From Endozoicomonas sp. (ex Botrylloides leachii) (GTDB lineage: Bacteria > Pseudomonadota > Gammaproteobacteria > Pseudomonadales > Endozoicomonadaceae), in assembly GCA_028728195.1 (NCBI GenBank), contig JAQYUY010000123.1, forward strand, positions 1 through 36,707: DNA of 36,707 bases, in the 5' to 3' direction. A program made the translations under genes and the position numbers. The stretch's first letter is position 1. The number at the start of each line of letters is the position of its first letter. A model generated the notes under the pieces. That model was not told the origin of the DNA. It saw only the letters and a list, made by a program, of their open reading frames with translations, and ran no database searches. Of the stretch, positions 28,715-36,707 are shown piece after piece.

Positions 28715-30970
28715 ATGACGGAACAGAGCTTTATTGGTAATGATGGTATTGAACGGCAAAGCTTGAAGTCCTACACGGAAAATGCATACCTGAACTACTC
28801 CATGTATGTCATTTTAGATCGTGCGCTTCCTCATATTAGCGATGGATTAAAGCCAGTTCAACGGCGAATTGTCTATGCAATGAGTGAGCTTGGTTTAAAA
28901 AATACCGCTAAATTTAAAAAGTCTGCCAGAACGGTCGGTGATGTATTAGGCAAGTTTCATCCTCATGGTGACAGTGCTTGTTATGAGGCTATGGTTCTGA
29001 TGGCACAGCCCTTTTCTTATCGGTATCCTCTTATTGATGGCCAGGGCAACTGGGGTTCAGCAGATGATCCAAAGTCCTTTGCCGCCATGCGTTATACCGA
29101 GTCTCGCTTAACTGCATATGCAAGTAATTTACTGAATGAATTAGAGCAAGGCACTGTGGATTGGCACCCTAATTTTGATGGTTCTCTTGAAGAGCCGGCT
29201 ATTTTACCCGCTCGCTTACCCAATCTATTATTGAACGGCACCACAGGTATAGCTGTAGGCATGGCAACAGATATTCCACCTCATAACTTGAAGGAAGTTG
29301 CTGCCGCTTGTGTCCATCTGTTAGACCACCCTAAAGCAACAGTTGCCGAGTTAAATGCGTTTATTAAAGGCCCAGATTTTCCCACTGAAGCAGAACTGAT
29401 CACCCCAAAAGCGGATATACAAAAAATTTATGAGGCAGGGCGTGGCTCTTTGCGCATGAGGGCAGTTTACCAGCTTGATGGTGAAGAAATTATCATTACA
29501 GCGCTCCCTCATCAGGTATCAGGAGCTAAAGTACTTGAGCAGATTGCAGCCCAGATGCAGGCTAAAAAGCTACCGATGATTGAAGATCTCAGAGATGAGT
29601 CAGACCATGAAAATCCAACACGTTTAGTTATTATGCCAAAGTCTAGTCGTGTTGATCATACAAGCATTATGCAGCATTTATTTGCTACGACAGACTTGGA
29701 AAAGACGTATAGAGTCAATTTTAATATGATTGGCGTAGACGGTCGGCCACAAGTTAAGCCGCTAAATACTGCCCTTTTAGAGTGGCTATCATGGCGTTGT
29801 GACACAATAAAAAGTCGCTTACGATTTCAACTGGATAAGATAGTAAAACGCCTACATATTCTTGAAGGCTTAATGACAGCTTTTCTTAATATTGATGAAA
29901 TTATTGAATTAATTCGCTCCAATGATAAGCCGAAAGCGGCATTAATAAATAGGTATGGCCTTTCTGAGATTCAATCGAATGCGGTGCTCGATCTCAAGTT
30001 GCGTCAGTTAGCTAAATTGGAAGAACTTAATATTCGTGCCGAGCTTGATGAACTAGAGAAAGAGCGTCAGGGCTTGGAATTAACGCTAAGCTCTGATCGT
30101 AGATTAAGAACGTTGGCAAAAAAAGAGATAAAAAACTATTCAGCTAAATATGGCGATAGTCGCAGGTCACCGATTGTTGCTCGCCTAGAGGCAAAAGCAA
30201 TGATAGAAACCGAACTGCTTTCTTCTGACCCAGTGACCGTCGTTCTTTCAGAAAAAGGGTGGGTTCGTTGTGCAAAAGGCCATGAAGTAGACCCTGATAA
30301 GCTGAACTATAAATCGGGTGATTTATACCGCATGCATGCACAAGGAAAAAGTAACCAGACATCAATATTTTTAGATTCAACGGGAAGAGTGTACTCCTTG
30401 CAAACTCATACACTGCCTTCAGCCAGAGGTCAGGGAGAGCCGCTGACCGGGCGCATTAACCCACCATCAGGAGCAACATTCGAAGGGCTTTGTATTGGTG
30501 ATAATGATGATTGTTACCTGGTAAGCAGTGATGCTGGTTATGGCTTTATTGTTCGTCATGCTGACATGGTTAGCAAAAACAAAGGCGGTAAAGCTTTGCT
30601 CATATTACCTAAAGGGGCGAAGGTAATGCCCCCAATAAAGATTAAGAGTGATCAGCAAATGCTAGCAGTAATCAGTAATGAGGGGCGCATGCTGGTCTTC
30701 CCTTTAAAAGAGCTACCCGTATTATCTAGGGGGAAAGGCAATAAAATGATTAGTATTGCAGCTAATCGTGTGTCTGACAGAACGGAATATGCTGTTGCCG
30801 TTGCCCTATTGAATGGTAGTGACTCACTGGTATTGAAATCAGGCCGACGGTTTGTCACTTTAAAACCATCTGATCTTGAATATTATCAAGGCGAAAGAGG
30901 TCGGAGAGGAAATAAGCTTCCACGAGGATTTCAAAAAGTTGATCATGTCTCTGTTATCATTAGTAAATAA
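28715..30970 (+). CDS. parC: DNA topoisomerase IV subunit A
   Basis: [80 protein letters not shown]...[11 protein letters not shown]. Likely start is Met 23 of the listed ORF. Confidence 0.96.
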   Translation: MTEQSFIGNDGIERQSLKSYTENAYLNYSMYVILDRALPHISDGLKPVQRRIVYAMSELGLKNTAKFKKSARTVGDVLGKFHPHGDSACYEAMVLMAQPFSYRYPLIDGQGNWGSADDPKSFAAMRYTESRLTAYASNLLNELEQGTVDWHPNFDGSLEEPAILPARLPNLLLNGTTGIAVGMATDIPPHNLKEVAAACVHLLDHPKATVAELNAFIKGPDFPTEAELITPKADIQKIYEAGRGSLRMRAVYQLDGEEIIITALPHQVSGAKVLEQIAAQMQAKKLPMIEDLRDESDHENPTRLVIMPKSSRVDHTSIMQHLFATTDLEKTYRVNFNMIGVDGRPQVKPLNTALLEWLSWRCDTIKSRLRFQLDKIVKRLHILEGLMTAFLNIDEIIELIRSNDKPKAALINRYGLSEIQSNAVLDLKLRQLAKLEELNIRAELDELEKERQGLELTLSSDRRLRTLAKKEIKNYSAKYGDSRRSPIVARLEAKAMIETELLSSDPVTVVLSEKGWVRCAKGHEVDPDKLNYKSGDLYRMHAQGKSNQTSIFLDSTGRVYSLQTHTLPSARGQGEPLTGRINPPSGATFEGLCIGDNDDCYLVSSDAGYGFIVRHADMVSKNKGGKALLILPKGAKVMPPIKIKSDQQMLAVISNEGRMLVFPLKELPVLSRGKGNKMISIAANRVSDRTEYAVAVALLNGSDSLVLKSGRRFVTLKPSDLEYYQGERGRRGNKLPRGFQKVDHVSVIISK

Positions 30971-31100
30971 CTTAGAGCTGGTTATGCTTGCAACTATTGG
31001 AGCCACCTAATTTTCCAAGTCTATTTTTGGCATGTTGCCAACAACATAAGCTGCATTGGTGAGCATGATGAGTGGCAGTTTTCATATTTTGAAAACTGTT

Positions 31101-31258
31101 ATACTCATCGTGTTTTCTGGCTACCGTAATGAGCATGGGTAGTCAGGCGCTAGAGCAAGGCAATAGCGAGTAATAGCAAGACTATAGTGAGATGTTACAA
31201 CGCGGCTTGGGGCTCGGATGGTTAACGCAATAGCGTAGTTAGCAACAATAATTGGTAT
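31101..31258 (-). repeat. TIR element copy F (~158 bp MITE-like), reverse orientation
   Basis: atactcatcgtgttttctggctaccgtaatgagcatgggtagtcaggcg...gcgagtaatagcaagactata...caatagcgtagttagcaacaataattggtat. Confidence 0.83.
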
Positions 31259-31341
31259 GATGACTGGTCAATTCCTTTTTGATGTAGTGTACGAACACAC
31301 TGAAAATGCAGCTGAGCATAATAAAGGTAAATTGCTTGCAC

Positions 31342-32382
31342 TTACTGCTTGATTTCAGTTTTACTAATGCCGGAAAGTTGTTTCAGCTTATCCATATTTT
31401 TCCATGCAGTTTCGTAGTAAGAGGGCGCAAGGTCAATTGCCTGCTGAAATAGCTCTGCTGCGGCTACGTTATCTCCTACCATCATGGCCAAGTAGCCAAC
31501 ATCATTACTGGCTTCGTAGGGCTCCATGAACTGTTCTAAAAGCTCAACAGCTTTATTAAAACGTCGATCTCGTACGTTCACTAATGCGAGATTATAAACG
31601 GCTCGGGGGTAGTGTGGTTGAATTTGCAATACTTGATACAAAAGCGCCTTTGCCTTTTTCCAGTCGCCGGCCAAAAAGTAAGAATAAGCTAGGTTATTCA
31701 TCATGCTTGCTGAATCAGGATTTAACGACAATCCTTGCCGATAATACGCCTGTGCCTGCTGGTAGTCCCCGTTTCTATCTGCTATTAACCCCAGCCCATT
31801 AAATGCTTTAATAGGTATGTGGTTTTGCAGATTATTCTCTCTTGTATTTTGGGTCTCAAAAATAGCAACTGATTTGACCAGTAAGCGGCGAGCCTCTTTT
31901 AAATTATTTTGCTCTAGAAGAATCAGTCCAAGCCCCTCAAGAATACCGGTATGCCGTGGTGACTGTTTCAATAAATAGCGGTAAAGCTGTTCTGCCTGGC
32001 CGTAGTTACCTGCATCTTCATGAAGTACAGCCAGCTTATATCCCGCATTGACATTTTTTTTATCCAGCTCAATGGCTCTTGCATAAAAGGCAGCTGCTTT
32101 ATTTTTATCGCCGCGAGCAAGCGCCTGATCAGCTTGTAATGCAGCTTTTGTAGAGGTGCTAATATCTGCTGCGCTTTGGACGCTGTCATCCCAGGCTCCT
32201 TGATAAAGCTGAAGCTCAGATTGTGTTGCTGAATGCTTAGGCTTGACCGTTTGGTTATGAGGATTAGCGTTTTCTTCTACAGCCACACAACCAGCGATGA
32301 GTAAGGTCAATAACATCAAGCAGATTCTTTTAGCCATTCCATTGCTTCCAGTCATTCCTTTTCTTACAGAGTAACAGACCAC
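31342..32382 (-). CDS. TPR-repeat lipoprotein (TadD/PilF-like)
   Basis: MAKRICLMLLTLLIAGC lipobox; repeated TPR units (AAAFYARAIELDKKNVNAGYKLAVLHEDAGNYGQAEQLYRYLLKQSPRHTGILEGLG...). Real start probably the internal MAKRICL. Confidence 0.82.
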   Translation of the reverse strand: MVCYSVRKGMTGSNGMAKRICLMLLTLLIAGCVAVEENANPHNQTVKPKHSATQSELQLYQGAWDDSVQSAADISTSTKAALQADQALARGDKNKAAAFYARAIELDKKNVNAGYKLAVLHEDAGNYGQAEQLYRYLLKQSPRHTGILEGLGLILLEQNNLKEARRLLVKSVAIFETQNTRENNLQNHIPIKAFNGLGLIADRNGDYQQAQAYYRQGLSLNPDSASMMNNLAYSYFLAGDWKKAKALLYQVLQIQPHYPRAVYNLALVNVRDRRFNKAVELLEQFMEPYEASNDVGYLAMMVGDNVAAAELFQQAIDLAPSYYETAWKNMDKLKQLSGISKTEIKQ

Positions 32383-32464
32383 CCCTTACTGTAAATATTT
32401 ATATATGAAGAATGCCCTCGCTAATATTACCATCGAAAATCTTTCTATTTTGGTAACTCAAGTT

Positions 32465-32502
32465 ATGCTCATCATATTTTCTAACGCCCGTAATGAGCAT
32501 GA
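32465..32502 (-). repeat. TIR element fragment G (single terminus)
   Basis: atgctcatcatattttctaacgcccgtaatgagcatg matches the right terminus of copy F; the rest is absent. Confidence 0.65.
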
Positions 32503-32513
32503 AACAGTTTGTG

Positions 32514-34688
32514 CTAATCTAACCTCTGCAAATTAGCGTAAGCCGTCATTAGCCACTTACTGCCTTCTGTATCGAAGTTTACTTGAACCCTTGCCTGTTT
32601 GTTGTCACCTTCATAATTAACAATGACTCCCTCTCCAAAGATATCGTGGTGTACTCGCTGCCCAAGGGTGAACTCAACAGTAGATGCCGTAGACTTAGCT
32701 TGTACCGGAACCGGGCGGTTTATTTTACCGCCGAGGCGTACTTCCTTAAGCAGCTCGGCCGGAATTTCTTTAATGAATCGGGAAGGGCGGTTGCGTATTT
32801 CATTGCCATATAAGCGACGGGTTTCAGCGTAGGTTATCCATAGGTGTTTCATCGCACGGGTAATGCCGACGTAACAAAGTCTGCGTTCTTCATCAAGATT
32901 ATTATCATCTAAGGACATTTTGTGGGGAAATAGACCTTCTTCTACCCCAGCTAAAAAGACCAGAGAAAACTCTAAACCTTTAGCTGAGTGAAGAGTCATC
33001 ATTTGCACACTGTCGCTAAACTTATCAGCCTGATTCTCACCTGACTCTAAAGCTACGTGGGCAAGAAAGGCATCAAGAGGCGATAAAAATGGACTGTCTT
33101 GATTGATATCCATATCCATATCATTCATATCAAACTGTCCGCAGGCGGTTACCAATTCTTCAAGGTTTTCAACGCGGGCACGACCCTTCTCGCCTTTTTC
33201 TTTACTATGATGGCCAACTAGCCCCGTCTTAGTTAGAATACTATCAGCCAATGCACCCAAATCAAGAGCTTCCTTGTGCTGAGAAAGTGATTGGATCAAC
33301 GTTATAAATGCTGATAAAGACTGGCCTGCTTTACCAGCAACTAGACCTCTTTTTACTGCTTCATTAATGGCCTGCCAAAGTGAAGTATTCTGGCTAAGTG
33401 CAATTTCTCTGAGTTTTTCAACAGTTTTAATACCAATGCTACGAGTGGGTATATTAATAATGCGCTCAATTGATGGATTATCATTTGGGTTGTTTGCTAG
33501 TCGCATATAAGCCAATGCATTTTTAATTTCAGCCCGTTCAAAAAATCGTTGGCCTCCGTATATACGATAAGGAATTCCTGCTTTCAACATAGCCTCTTCT
33601 AGAATTCGAGACTGAGCATTAGAGCGATAGAGCACAGCAATATCTGAACGCTTGGTACCTTGGGTAACAGCTTCTTTTATTTTATCTGTTATCAAGCGGG
33701 CTTCATCAATTTCATTAAAGCCTGCGTACACGTTAATAGGGTCTCCTTCATTACCCTCTGTCCATAACTCTTTACCCAGTCGTCCGGTATTGTTGGCAAT
33801 CACGGCATTGGCTGCTTTTAGAATTGAACCGGTGGAGCGGTAATTTTGCTCTAATTTTATAGTTTGTGCATTGCTGAAGTCAGTGGAGAACTGGTGTATG
33901 TTTTCAATGCGGGCACCACGCCAACCATAGATAGATTGATCGTCATCCCCAACAGCCATCAGTCTGCCCTGATCTCCGGTTAATAAGCGTAGCCATGCAT
34001 ATTGTATAGCATTAGTATCCTGAAACTCATCTACTAGCACATAGCGAAAGCGTTCCTGATAGTGCTGAAGAATATCTGGGCGTTTTAGCATCAACTCGTG
34101 AGTTCTCAATAAAAGCTCTCCAAAATCGACTACACCTACTTGCTCACAGTAATCATGGTAAGCACGGTAAACATCCAGCATTGTTTTTTCAAAAGAATCA
34201 TAGCCAGGGTCGATATAGGTCGGGCGTAACCCTTCATCTTTTTTACCATTGATGTACCACTGAGCCTGACGAGGAGGCCATTTTTTTTCATCCAGCTGCA
34301 TCGACTTCATAATTCGCTTGATAATCCGAGCTTGATCGTCGCTATCAATAATCTGAAAGTTTTCCGGTAATTTTGCATCTTGCCAATGACTTCGTAGTAA
34401 TCGATGAGAAAGACTGTGGAAGGTGCCAACCCACATGCCTCTTGGCGCAATGCTGAGTAATGATTCAATTCTTGAGCGCATTTCAGCAGCAGCTTTATTA
34501 GTAAAAGTAACCGCCATAATGGAATAGGGGGATAGACCTTCCATCTTTACCAGCCATGCAATGCGATGAACCAATACTCGAGTTTTTCCGCTACCTGCAC
34601 CTGCCAATACCAGCATAGAAGAAAGAGGCGCTGTTACGGCTGTGCGCTGAGATTCATTAAGAGAGTCAAGTAGTAGGGTTGCATCCAT
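32514..34688 (-). CDS. uvrD: DNA helicase II UvrD
   Basis: LLDSLNESQRTAVTAPLSSMLVLAGAGSGKTRVLVHRIAWL, MAVTFTNKAAAEMRSRIE, VLVDEFQDTNAIQYAWLRLL, AVGDDDQSIYGWRGARIENI, MTLHSAKGLEFSLVFLAGVEEGLFPH; start MDATLLLDSLN at 34688. Confidence 0.96.
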   Translation of the reverse strand: MDATLLLDSLNESQRTAVTAPLSSMLVLAGAGSGKTRVLVHRIAWLVKMEGLSPYSIMAVTFTNKAAAEMRSRIESLLSIAPRGMWVGTFHSLSHRLLRSHWQDAKLPENFQIIDSDDQARIIKRIMKSMQLDEKKWPPRQAQWYINGKKDEGLRPTYIDPGYDSFEKTMLDVYRAYHDYCEQVGVVDFGELLLRTHELMLKRPDILQHYQERFRYVLVDEFQDTNAIQYAWLRLLTGDQGRLMAVGDDDQSIYGWRGARIENIHQFSTDFSNAQTIKLEQNYRSTGSILKAANAVIANNTGRLGKELWTEGNEGDPINVYAGFNEIDEARLITDKIKEAVTQGTKRSDIAVLYRSNAQSRILEEAMLKAGIPYRIYGGQRFFERAEIKNALAYMRLANNPNDNPSIERIINIPTRSIGIKTVEKLREIALSQNTSLWQAINEAVKRGLVAGKAGQSLSAFITLIQSLSQHKEALDLGALADSILTKTGLVGHHSKEKGEKGRARVENLEELVTACGQFDMNDMDMDINQDSPFLSPLDAFLAHVALESGENQADKFSDSVQMMTLHSAKGLEFSLVFLAGVEEGLFPHKMSLDDNNLDEERRLCYVGITRAMKHLWITYAETRRLYGNEIRNRPSRFIKEIPAELLKEVRLGGKINRPVPVQAKSTASTVEFTLGQRVHHDIFGEGVIVNYEGDNKQARVQVNFDTEGSKWLMTAYANLQRLD

Positions 34689-34853
34689 AATCGTTATTTG
34701 TTGCCTATATAAAATTATGATTAATAGTCCGTAAGGATACGCGAAAAATTTCACATTGAAATAGATAGGTACTTGTACTTATTTTGTATATTAAATAAAA
34801 TATAACCGTTGAAAAAAACATCGTACGACAATAATAATTAAGAGGGTGCGGTT

Positions 34854-35030
34854 ATGGCTAAAGATATGCAGATGGAAAAAGACTTCTTATTGGATAAAGC
34901 AATCCAGAAAGATGACCTCTACGATAAAGGCTCAAAACGTGCTCTGCAAATTCGTCGTGCTCTGGAAGATATGGAAGAAACAAAGCGACTGAGCTCACTA
35001 TGTGGTAATGATTATTGGGAAGATATTTAG
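34854..35030 (+). CDS. Small hypothetical protein, possibly PA3496-like (58 aa)
   Basis: Manual translation MAKDMQMEKDFLLDKAIQKDDLYDKGSKRALQIRRALEDMEETKRLSSLCGNDYWEDI*; coding-like composition; below the ORF-track length cutoff. Confidence 0.6.
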   Translation: MAKDMQMEKDFLLDKAIQKDDLYDKGSKRALQIRRALEDMEETKRLSSLCGNDYWEDI

Positions 35031-35130
35031 GGATGGCTTGATATTTAATGTGCAAGCTTTTTTTGAGTACTATGCGAAATTTTGTCTATGCTGGCTACTG
35101 TGATCTGGCAAGAGTTTTCCGGACATTTTT

Positions 35131-35914
35131 TTACGCTGCCTCGGCAATTTTCTGTTCATATTTGAAAGGTGCTAGGTAGCCATTGCCAGAGTGTTTTCTC
35201 TGGCGGTTATAATAGACCTCAATGTATTCAAAAATTGCCTGCTTCGCCTCTTCCCTTGTCTGGAAGTCTTCATGGTGAACAAGCTCAGCTTTAAGCGTAT
35301 GGAAAAAACTCTCTGCTACCGCATTATCCCAGCAATTTCCCTTACGACTCATGCTACAAATAAAGCCATTATCTTTCAGCAATTTCTGATAGCTTTCCGA
35401 GACATACTGGCTGCCCCTGTCACTATGTACCAGCAGCCCTTCTGTTGGCCTCCGCTTCCACATAGCCATCATCAGAGAGTCAGTTACCAACGATGCTGTC
35501 ATTCGATCTTTCATAGACCAGCCCATCACAGCCCTCTCGAGTGCGAATATAGGTAATGTCTCCCACGTATGCCTCATTGGGCTGCTCCCGTTTGAAATTA
35601 CGGTTTAGCAGGTTATCAGCCACTGGCTTGTTGTGGCGGGAGTCTGTTGTTGCCTTGAATTTGCGCCTGATTTTGCAAACAATGCCTTCCTCCTTCATTA
35701 GGCGACTAATTCGTTGACGGCTGACGTTTTTACCCTGCTCAGCAAGATCGTCTTTTATACGGCGCTCACCATAACGCTGGCGGTGTTTTTCATGTATCAC
35801 GCGAATATCTGCCTTCAAAGCACGGTCTTCCTGACTTCGGTTCGATTCTGGACGAGAGCACCAGTTATAAAAGCCCGTGGTGGATACAGACATAACCCGA
35901 CACATGGAAGTCAC
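35131..35914 (-). pseudogene. IS3-family transposase orfB (DDE), frameshifted by a small internal deletion
   Basis: Two overlapping frames: ...NEAYVGDITYIRTREG | RAVMGWSMKDRMTASLVTDSL...LVHSDRGSQYVSESYQKLLKDNGFICSMSRKGNCWDNAVAESFFHTLKAELVHHEDFQTREEAK. Confidence 0.88.
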
Positions 35915-35952
35915 GCTGAAGCTCTTCTGATTGTCCCTGATGAACTGGAATC

Positions 35953-36258
35953 TCAGAGACTTTCTCTTGCAAAGAAGGCTGCCGCCTTTTTTAAGATAGC
36001 GTGCTCCTCTTTAAGCGTTTTCAGCTCTTTACGCAAACGTTTCACTTCATCATACACATGCTCATCATTTTTTCCGGGCTGATTAACCACCTTCAGGCGG
36101 TGGTACTTTGTTATCCAAGTATGAAGAGTGTTGCTATTAACTCCGAGCTCCCGAGCCGTCTCAGTCACTGGCTTCTCTGACTCAATCGCCAGCTTCACGG
36201 CAGATTCCTTGAACTCAGCAGTATAATTTTTTACTTTCTTTTCCGACATGCGACACAC
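35953..36258 (-). CDS. IS3-family transposase orfA (HTH protein)
   Basis: KVKNYTAEFKESAVKLAIESEKPVTETARELGVNSNTLHTWITKY plus leucine-zipper-like C-terminus; A6 slippery stretch near its 3' end (TTAAAAAAGGCGG) suits -1 frameshifting into orfB. Confidence 0.9.
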   Translation of the reverse strand: MCRMSEKKVKNYTAEFKESAVKLAIESEKPVTETARELGVNSNTLHTWITKYHRLKVVNQPGKNDEHVYDEVKRLRKELKTLKEEHAILKKAAAFFARESL

Positions 36259-36525
36259 CTTAATAGGGTTTCAAGATTACACTTGTTTGTGTGTCCGGAA
36301 AACTATAACCACTTCAAGAGTAGCAGGTTTTGCTAAAGTTGAGGCTATCAACTCTTATGAACCTTCACCCCGTAACGAATCACTGATTTTTGCTGAGAGC
36401 ATTAGCGGCAGGGGACTTCAATGACAGCCATAGATAATCCAAAAGTCAGAATTATACGATGATAAATTTATGCCTCCAATTTTTTTTATATCACCACCAA
36501 TTATAGCTTAAGCCTCATAAAATAA

Positions 36526-36707
36526 TCATGACGTATGTTTCTCAAACAGCTCGTCGACATCACAACGATGCTGTCGTCGCTTTGCTTTTGCTTGCGCCCA
36601 CTTTTTCTCTATAGGATTCATGTCTGGGGAGTATGGCGGCAGGTATTCAAGTGTATGGCCAGCACTGATTATGGCATGCTGGATATCGTTTCTTTTGTGG
36701 AAGGTTG
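36526..36707 (-). CDS. IS630-family transposase, C-terminal part (truncated by window edge)
   Basis: Minus-strand reading TFHKRNDIQHAIISAGHTLEYLPPYSPDMNPIEKKWAQAKAKRRQHRCDVDELFEKHTS*; LPPYSPDMNPIE is the DDE/IS630 signature. Confidence 0.88.
   Translation of the reverse strand, partial: TFHKRNDIQHAIISAGHTLEYLPPYSPDMNPIEKKWAQAKAKRRQHRCDVDELFEKHTS

Larger units (their letters stand above)
35113..36304 (-). mobile_element. IS3-family insertion sequence (orfA/orfB), inactivated
   Basis: Terminal inverted repeats AGTTTTCCGGACA (35113) / TGTCCGGAAAACT (ending 36304); orfA HTH (35953-36258) and DDE orfB (35131-35914) with a frame disruption. Confidence 0.9.

Noticed and set aside
1-36707. CRISPR array or complete prophage
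   Set aside because: No regularly spaced direct repeats or phage structural genes seen; the GH25 lysozyme alone does not indicate a prophage.

Overview
This window is AT-rich gammaproteobacterial chromosome. The algP / FKBP-PPIase / rsd(algQ) / dsbB neighbourhood resembles Pseudomonas and Oceanospirillales. Recognisable core genes are a LolD-like ABC ATPase with a ZrgA/DUF2796 protein, manA, a type IV pilin, acr3-arsR, alr, potI-potH-potG, lrp, an AlgP-like histone-H1-like protein, an FKBP PPIase, rsd/algQ, dsbB, gshA, tex, parC, a TPR lipoprotein and uvrD. An accessory stretch (about 3.2-14.5 kb) carries a membrane-anchored GH25 lysozyme with a membrane-protein partner. It also carries two tandem paralogous eukaryotic-like protein kinases with a novel-looking shared N-terminal region, a multi-TM Cys-rich orphan protein with acidic repeats, and a decayed IS256-type transposase. 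A GH25 lysozyme gene relic is wedged between the two kinases, suggesting that lysozyme and kinase genes were once a divergent module. The second main finding is a dispersed ~160-bp terminal-inverted-repeat element (MITE-like; TIR ATACCAATCAT...). It has six copies plus one fragment, all between 18.6 and 32.5 kb, and occupies most intergenic spaces there. The right end holds an inactivated IS3-family element and the edge of an IS630-family transposase. Assignments come from reading the sequence and the supplied translations; no database search was run.
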